From: Lachnospiraceae bacterium
Lineage (GTDB): Bacteria; Bacillota; Clostridia; Lachnospirales; Lachnospiraceae
Direction: 5' to 3'
Length of the DNA stretch: 27,134 bases
Assembly (NCBI GenBank): GCA_004557975.1
Contig: SFEV01000034.1
Location: 1 to 27,134, forward strand
Shown: one piece after another, positions 22,849-27,134 of the stretch
Layout: the number at the start of each line of letters is the position of its first letter
Numbering within the stretch: the stretch's first letter is position 1
Notes under the pieces: model-generated
The model's database searches: none
What the model saw: only the letters and a program-made list of their open reading frames with translations
Told to the model about the DNA's origin: nothing
Program-made: the position numbers and the translations under genes

Positions 22849-23640
22849 ATGAGTGAAGTCATAGTTGTTACATCGGGAAAGGGCGGAGTCGGAAAGACGA
22901 CGACGACGGCGAACATAGGAGCCGGTCTTGCGAGGCTGAATAAAAAGGTGGTGCTCGTGGATACCGATATAGGTCTGCGCAATCTGGACGTGGTCATGGG
23001 ACTTGAAAACAGAATCATCTACAATCTGGTGGATGTGACGGAGGGCAACTGCCGTATCAAACAGGCCCTGATCAAGGACCGGCATTATCCGAATCTGTAT
23101 CTGCTGCCGTCGGCACAGACACGTGACAAGAGTGCTGTCACGCCGGAACAGATGATCAAGCTGGCTGACAGTCTCAGACAGATGTTTGACTATATTATTC
23201 TCGACTGTCCTGCAGGAATTGAGCAGGGCTTCCGAAATGCCATAGCGGCGGCGGACCGTGCCATTGTGGTGACGACGCCGGAGGTTTCCGCGATCCGCGA
23301 TGCAGACCGGATCATAGGACTGCTGGAAGCGAACGGAATCAAAAAGATTGATCTCGCCGTGAACCGGATACGGATGGATATGGTAAAGAGGGGAGAGATG
23401 ATGTCCGTGGAGGACGTGCTTGATATCCTGGCAGTAAATCTGATCGGAGCAGTTCCGGATGAGGAGAGCGTTGTCATCGCGGCCAATCACGGGGAGCCGG
23501 TTCTCGGGAGCGATACGCTGGCCGGTCAGGCTTTTCTGAACATTGCGCGAAGAATAAACGGAGAGACGGTACCTCTGGCAGAGCTGGGGGCATCAGGCTC
23601 TTTGTTTCACCGGGTTGCAGCCCTGCTGAGAAGAAAGTAG
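22849..23640 (+). CDS. minD: Septum site-determining ATPase MinD
   Basis: This 263-residue ParA/MinD-type ATPase has a deviant Walker A, GKGGVGKTTTT (residues 10-20), the DTDIGLRNLDVVMGLENR segment and DCPAGIE. The C-terminal amphipathic helix SLFHRVAALLRRK is the membrane targeting sequence. It recruits MinC to the membrane and is stimulated by MinE. ATG 22849 follows AGGAGG. Confidence 0.97.
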   Translation: MSEVIVVTSGKGGVGKTTTTANIGAGLARLNKKVVLVDTDIGLRNLDVVMGLENRIIYNLVDVTEGNCRIKQALIKDRHYPNLYLLPSAQTRDKSAVTPEQMIKLADSLRQMFDYIILDCPAGIEQGFRNAIAAADRAIVVTTPEVSAIRDADRIIGLLEANGIKKIDLAVNRIRMDMVKRGEMMSVEDVLDILAVNLIGAVPDEESVVIAANHGEPVLGSDTLAGQAFLNIARRINGETVPLAELGASGSLFHRVAALLRRK

Positions 23641-23649
23641 GCGCCGGAT

Positions 23650-23895
23650 ATGAATATTTACAGGAATAATGTGTTGCGGACATCAGGAGAAATTGCCAAG
23701 GCAAGGGCCGAGCTGACAGTGGCGTCAGACAGGCTCGGCTGCGGACAGGAGGATATGCAGCAGATGCAAAAAGAGATTGTAAATATTCTTTCAAAATACA
23801 TGAAGCTCGATAATGGAATTTTTTCAGTACGAATGAACATTGTTTACGAGATAAAACGGGGAATCAGAGATGTTAAGACAATACAGATTAAGTGA
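23650..23895 (+). CDS. minE: Cell division topological specificity factor MinE
   Basis: This 81-residue protein matches MinE: an N-terminal MinD-contact region (SGEIAKARAELTVASDR) and a C-terminal dimerisation part (MQKEIVNILSKYM, then MNIVYEI). It stimulates MinD ATPase and drives pole-to-pole oscillation. The SD is weak, and the start lies only 9 nt after the minD stop, so translational coupling is likely. Its last 26 nt overlap rodA. Confidence 0.93.
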   Translation: MNIYRNNVLRTSGEIAKARAELTVASDRLGCGQEDMQQMQKEIVNILSKYMKLDNGIFSVRMNIVYEIKRGIRDVKTIQIK

Positions 23896-24973
23896 TTACA
23901 GATTTCGGCTGATCCTTTGGGTGGTGGTTCTCTCCTCCCTCGGTATCCTGATTATCGGAAGTGCAAATGATGATTACCAGATCAGACAGATTCAGGGACT
24001 TGTGATGGGAGTCCTGCTGATGGTGATCGTATCACTGTTTGATTATACATGGGTTCTGAATTTCTACTGGCTGATTTATCTGGCGGCTACGGCGCTTCTG
24101 GGAGCAGTTCTGCTATTCGGAAAAAATGTTAACGGAGCGACACGGTGGATCAACGTGGGCGGCTTTCAGTTTCAGCCGTCTGATATTGTGAAAATCATGC
24201 TGATTATGTTTTTTGCCAGATTTTTTGAGGCTCATGAGGACAGAATCAATAAATGGAGGACCATTATTTTTTCTGTCATACTTATTGGTATTGAGCTGTT
24301 TCTGATTATCAAGGAACCGGATCTCTCTACGACGATAGTAGTTGCCCTTGTCTTCTGCGTACTTATCTTTATGGCAGGACTCAGCTACAGAATTGTGGCG
24401 GGAATCCTGGTTGTATGTATTCCGGTAGCTGTTATTCTGATGAGTATTATCATGCAGCCGGATCAGCAGATTATTCAGAGCTATCAACTCAAGCGAGTCT
24501 ACGCCTGGCTTCGCCCGGAGGAATATCCTCAGGAAGCGTACCAGCAGGAAAACTCCAAGATCGCCATCGGTTCCGGACAGCTTTACGGAAAGGGTCTGAA
24601 TAATGACGATGTGGGTTCTGTAAAGAACGGCAATTTTATCGCGGAGCCGCAGACGGACTTCATTTTTGCCGTGGCGGGAGAGGAGCTTGGCTTTATTGGA
24701 TGCTGCATGATTATTCTTCTGGAATTTCTGATTGCCTTTGAGTGTCTGATGGTGGCCAAGAAGGCAAAGGTATTGTCGGGAACTCTGATTGCAAGCGGAA
24801 TGTCTGCATTGATTTTTTTTCAGAGTTTTGTTAATATTTCAGTAGCGACCGGACTGATACCGAATACCGGTATTACGCTGCCCTTTGTCAGCTATGGTCA
24901 GACCTCTCTTGTCAGCTTCTGTATCGGCATTGGGCTGGTACTCAACGTCGGGCTGCAGACGAGGAAGTACTGA
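23870..24973 (+). CDS. rodA: SEDS peptidoglycan polymerase, RodA type
   Basis: This 367-residue membrane protein has about ten hydrophobic segments and SEDS motifs: NGATRWINVGGFQFQPSDIVKI, EPDLSTTIV, AEPQTDFIFAVAGEELGFIG, and the C-terminal IPNTGITLPFVSYGQTSL. SEDS proteins polymerise glycan strands from lipid II together with a class B PBP. Its place beside mreBCD and PBP2 favours RodA over FtsW or SpoVE. ATG 23870 follows CGGGGAA and lies inside the end of minE. Confidence 0.92.
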   Translation: MLRQYRLSDYRFRLILWVVVLSSLGILIIGSANDDYQIRQIQGLVMGVLLMVIVSLFDYTWVLNFYWLIYLAATALLGAVLLFGKNVNGATRWINVGGFQFQPSDIVKIMLIMFFARFFEAHEDRINKWRTIIFSVILIGIELFLIIKEPDLSTTIVVALVFCVLIFMAGLSYRIVAGILVVCIPVAVILMSIIMQPDQQIIQSYQLKRVYAWLRPEEYPQEAYQQENSKIAIGSGQLYGKGLNNDDVGSVKNGNFIAEPQTDFIFAVAGEELGFIGCCMIILLEFLIAFECLMVAKKAKVLSGTLIASGMSALIFFQSFVNISVATGLIPNTGITLPFVSYGQTSLVSFCIGIGLVLNVGLQTRKY

Positions 24974-25058
24974 TGAAGTGCTGATATGGAATGGTTTCAC
25001 TGGCTGCTGTTCGCCGTCAGGTGAGGGGCGGTACCATAATAGAAGGAGAGAATGGAAT

Positions 25059-25454
25059 ATGAATATCGCTTTTATCGCACATGATGCAAAAAAGAAACTG
25101 ATGCAGAACCTCTGTATTGCATACCGTGGAATTCTCGCGAAACATGGATTGTATGCGACCGGCACCACCGGCCGTCTGATTGAAGAGGTGACTGCACTGA
25201 ATATCCATAAATATCTTGCCGGACCAATCGGCGGAGAGGAACAGCTTGGCGCCATGATTGAACAGAATCAGATTGACCTTGTGATCTTTTTCCGTGATCC
25301 GTTCGGTGCACGTTCCAACGAGCCGGATATCAATAAGGTAATCCGTCTGTGTGACATCCATAATGTTCCGCTGGCGACGAACATCGCATCGGCGGAGCTG
25401 CTTCTGAAATCATTGGAAAGAGGAGATCTTGAGTGGCGTGAAATGTACAGATAA
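25059..25454 (+). CDS. mgsA: Methylglyoxal synthase, with Glu in place of the catalytic Asp
   Basis: From ATG 25059 (after AGAAGGAGAG) the protein has 131 residues. It would convert dihydroxyacetone phosphate to methylglyoxal and phosphate, a glycolytic bypass. AHD (H8, D9), YATGTTG (32-38) and FFRDP match the E. coli and B. subtilis enzymes, and the EPD aspartate aligns with Asp101. The GGDQQ(V/I)G segment holding catalytic Asp71 reads GGEEQLG, so the base is E60. Activity may be lowered or the enzyme may have another role. mgsA next to rodA/min genes recurs in Clostridia. The gene overlaps the next one. Confidence 0.88.
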   Translation: MNIAFIAHDAKKKLMQNLCIAYRGILAKHGLYATGTTGRLIEEVTALNIHKYLAGPIGGEEQLGAMIEQNQIDLVIFFRDPFGARSNEPDINKVIRLCDIHNVPLATNIASAELLLKSLERGDLEWREMYR

Positions 25455-26523
25455 CGGTGAAGTCCGCAGTGCCTATACGGAGCGCGAATGGTTGAGAATC
25501 CTGGCTGCGGAGCAGGAAGAAAAACGAAAGCAGCGTAAGCTGGCACTTGTGCTTGTGCTGCTGTTCCTTTTGGCTGCGGCCATGATTTTTCTGGTGTATT
25601 ATTTTGTTCTGCGCTCCCATGATTATACACTGTTTTTTCCGTACAACAAGGCGGATACTGTGTTTGGTGCCGGTTCATCCCTGAACGGAGACAGTCTGGA
25701 GGAACCGTTTGCCAGTGAACTCTGTGTGGCGTTCGGAGATACGAACACGGCAGCTGTGTCTATGAATGCATACGCCGCGGGTCTTTTTGACCTGAATCGG
25801 CAGGAGACCATCTATGCAAAAGATATTTTTACAAAGCGTTCTCCGGCAAGTATCACAAAAATCATGACAGCGCTGGTGGCTATAAAGTACGGGAACCTGG
25901 ATGATCTCGTGACGGTGACGGAGACAGTAAAGGATATTGAATACGGTTCCTCCGTCTGCGATATCAAGGAGGGGGATGTCCTTTCACTGAAGCAGCTTGT
26001 CTACGGGCTGATGATAGCCTCCGGAAATGATGCGGCCATGATGATTGCGGAACACGTAGGAGGAAGTGTTGACAATTTTGTTGCCATGATGAATGAGGAG
26101 GCGCGCGCACTGGGAGCCACAAACACGCATTTTACGAATCCTCACGGACTGACAGATCCGGATCATTATACGACGGTGTATGATATTTACCTGATGTTTT
26201 ATGCGGCGCTGAAATACGACATCTTTCAGGATATCATCAGCAGAAAGAATTATTATGCCGAGTACAGCCGGTATGACGGATCCCCGGTGGCTGTGACCTG
26301 GGAATCCACCAATCATTATTTTACGAATCTCTCGGAGCCTCCTGAGGATGTTGTTGTCTTCGGAGGAAAGACAGGTACGACAGATGATGCAGGTGCCTGC
26401 CTTGCGCTGATGGCAAAGGATCTTTACGGCAATCCGTATTTGTCAATAATTTTGCATTCTGAGTCCAAAGATTCTCTCTATCCGGAGATGAATGCCTTAT
26501 TATCTTTAATTGAAAGCCGGTAA
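25429..26523 (+). CDS. D-alanyl-D-alanine carboxypeptidase (peptidase S11, DacF type), N-terminally anchored
   Basis: This ~364-residue protein has one transmembrane segment (LALVLVLLFLLAAAMIFLVYYFVL, about 38-61) and an extracellular serine D,D-peptidase domain. Catalytic motifs are S141-I-T-K144, S198-G-N200 and K314-T-G316. It removes the terminal D-Ala from stem peptides. Unlike classical PBP5, it is held by an N-terminal anchor, and the C-terminal beta domain with amphipathic anchor is missing. The start is TTG 25429 or GTG 25438; AAAGAGGAG at 25417-25425 lies rather close to the first and rather far from the second. Either way it overlaps mgsA. Confidence 0.9.
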   Translation: MSGVKCTDNGEVRSAYTEREWLRILAAEQEEKRKQRKLALVLVLLFLLAAAMIFLVYYFVLRSHDYTLFFPYNKADTVFGAGSSLNGDSLEEPFASELCVAFGDTNTAAVSMNAYAAGLFDLNRQETIYAKDIFTKRSPASITKIMTALVAIKYGNLDDLVTVTETVKDIEYGSSVCDIKEGDVLSLKQLVYGLMIASGNDAAMMIAEHVGGSVDNFVAMMNEEARALGATNTHFTNPHGLTDPDHYTTVYDIYLMFYAALKYDIFQDIISRKNYYAEYSRYDGSPVAVTWESTNHYFTNLSEPPEDVVVFGGKTGTTDDAGACLALMAKDLYGNPYLSIILHSESKDSLYPEMNALLSLIESR

Positions 26524-26529
26524 TTATAA

Positions 26530-26552
26530 TTTATGTGTAAATAGCACATAAA
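26530..26552 (+). terminator. Possible weak terminator after the carboxypeptidase gene
   Basis: TTTATGTG (26530-26537) pairs with CACATAAA (26545-26552) around TAAATAG. The sequence after it (GTTTGATTT) is only moderately T-rich and the stem is AT-rich, so termination would be weak. Confidence 0.35.
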
Positions 26553-26594
26553 GTTTGATTTGGGTGTTGTAATTTCCGTGTAAATAGACTATAA
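26535..26594 (+). repeat. Short direct repeat pair GTGTAAATAG in the right-hand spacer
   Basis: GTGTAAATAG occurs at 26535-26544 and 26578-26587, each followed by three bases and ATAA. The first is in the hairpin at 26530-26552, the second abuts a -10 box. It may be a binding-site pair or the trace of a recombination event; the repeat is seen, its role is unknown. Confidence 0.45.
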
Positions 26595-26595
26595 T
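26567..26595 (+). promoter_or_regulatory. Promoter upstream of the glycine-rich frame
   Basis: The -35 TTGTAA (26567-26572) and a perfect -10 TATAAT (26590-26595) are 17 bp apart. Transcription would start near 26602, leaving ~20 nt before the perfect SD AAAGGAGG (26621-26628). Confidence 0.65.
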
Positions 26596-27134
26596 TATCT
26601 TACGAAAATTATCCGCTACTAAAGGAGGAGATGGCGGTTCAGGAATTGAGACAACCGGCGATTCTAATATTAAGGTCAAAGAAGACGCTGAGATTGGCGG
26701 CGGAAATGGCGGAGATGGTTCAACAGGTGGAAACGGTGGCTCAGGTATTAATTCTGAGGGCGGCTCCGCAGAAATAGAGAACGGTTCTAATATTAAGGGT
26801 GGAGCCGGCGGAGATGGTTCTACAGGTGATGGCGGAGCCGGTGGAAATGGTGTTGAAACTACAGATTCTGATGTTGACAACCGTGGTAATGTAAGCGGTG
26901 GAGATGGCGGTTCAAGTACCGGCGGTTCTGGTGGTAATGGTGGTAATGCCTATGACACAGAAGGTGGTAATGTCAATAACTATGACGGAGATACTACCGG
27001 TGGTAATGCTGGAACAGACACAGGAGAAGGAAGCCAGAAGCCACAGGATGGACAGACTAATAATTCAACCGGAAAAGCCAACGGTGGAAGTATCAATATA
27101 CCTGATATATCAGAAGATGCATCTGAAGAGGAGA
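26588..27134 (+). CDS. Glycine-rich repetitive reading frame with no start codon, open to the window end
   Basis: After a TAG at 26585-26587 this frame stays open for 182 codons to the edge. It is rich in Gly, Asn, Asp, Ser and Thr (KGGDGGSGIETTG, GGNGGDGSTGGNGGSG), then a Gln/Pro-containing stretch and an acidic end (ISEDASEEE). Imperfect internal repeats are visible; for example TTCTAATATTAAGG recurs at 26662 and 26785. Such composition fits a cell-surface or secreted protein. There is no ATG, GTG or TTG anywhere in the frame, nor a signal peptide. The SD at 26621 is followed by an ATG (26631) only 2 nt away, and that ATG is in another frame. It could be a decayed or rearranged gene, or the result of an assembly join. 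I do not recognise the family. Confidence 0.5.

Noticed and set aside
24885..25058. Longer N-terminus for methylglyoxal synthase
   Set aside because: It runs through the end of rodA. The family N-terminus and a strong SD are at 25059.
26631..26780. ORF from the ATG just after AAAGGAGG (MAVQELRQPAILIL...)
   Set aside because: Spacing to the SD is only 2 nt and the frame is the shifted form of the glycine repeat, stopping after about 49 codons. It is kept only as a remote option.
26524..26880. Proline-rich ORF on the minus strand
   Set aside because: It mirrors the glycine codons of the plus strand. A stop closes it upstream and it starts only at TTG.
1..27134. Defence system, prophage, IS element, CRISPR array or tRNA
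   Set aside because: I looked on both strands and found no transposase, integrase, Cas, restriction or toxin-antitoxin protein, no regular spacer array and no tRNA-like cloverleaf.

Overview
The window is about 27 kb of roughly 50% G+C chromosomal housekeeping DNA. It most likely comes from a Clostridia bacterium of the Lachnospiraceae type. That placement rests on protein style, gene order (mreB-mreC-mreD-PBP2-minC-minD-minE-rodA-mgsA; fhs-fchA-folD; mutS-mutL-miaA), strong AGGAGG ribosome binding sites and a long clostridial-style PBP2; it is inference, since no rRNA is present. All 23 gene calls are on the + strand. I see no tRNA, rRNA, insertion sequence, CRISPR array or recognisable defence system.

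Layout. (1) 1-1855: tail of formate-THF ligase (fhs), then fchA and folD, a C1-folate / Wood-Ljungdahl methyl-branch operon closed by a perfect terminator. FolD has lost residues tied to cyclohydrolase activity, so FchA probably supplies that step. (2) 1860-2490: a strong promoter drives a well-formed cobalamin riboswitch, then ~210 nt of structured RNA without a convincing gene, ending in its own intrinsic terminator. (3) 2492-3703: a secreted DUF3298-like/YARHG protein with no evident B12 link. (4) 3746-12589: a promoter, then miaB, mutS, mutL, miaA and a YnbB-type PLP enzyme: tRNA A37 modification plus mismatch repair. MutL carries a 36-bp minisatellite in its linker. (5) 12590-15784: a structured leader and two overlapping flavoprotein genes. 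A 41-bp repeat element occurs both here and between miaB and mutS. (6) 15800-26523: radC, then the cell-shape and division cluster mreB, mreC, mreD, mrdA (PBP2), minC, minD, minE, rodA, followed by mgsA and a DacF-type carboxypeptidase, tightly packed with several overlaps. (7) 26524-27134: an AT-rich spacer with a good promoter and a perfect Shine-Dalgarno, leading into a glycine-rich reading frame that has no usable start codon and runs off the window.

How it works together: groups 4 and 6 are compact operons. The shape block (MreB/C/D with PBP2 and RodA) builds lateral wall, MinCDE places the septum, and the carboxypeptidase trims peptidoglycan stem peptides. The points most worth a second look are the riboswitch RNA with no obvious B12 target, an MreB whose ATPase glutamate aligns with lysine, a methylglyoxal synthase whose catalytic aspartate aligns with glutamate, the dehydrogenase-only FolD, and the start-less glycine-rich frame at the right edge.
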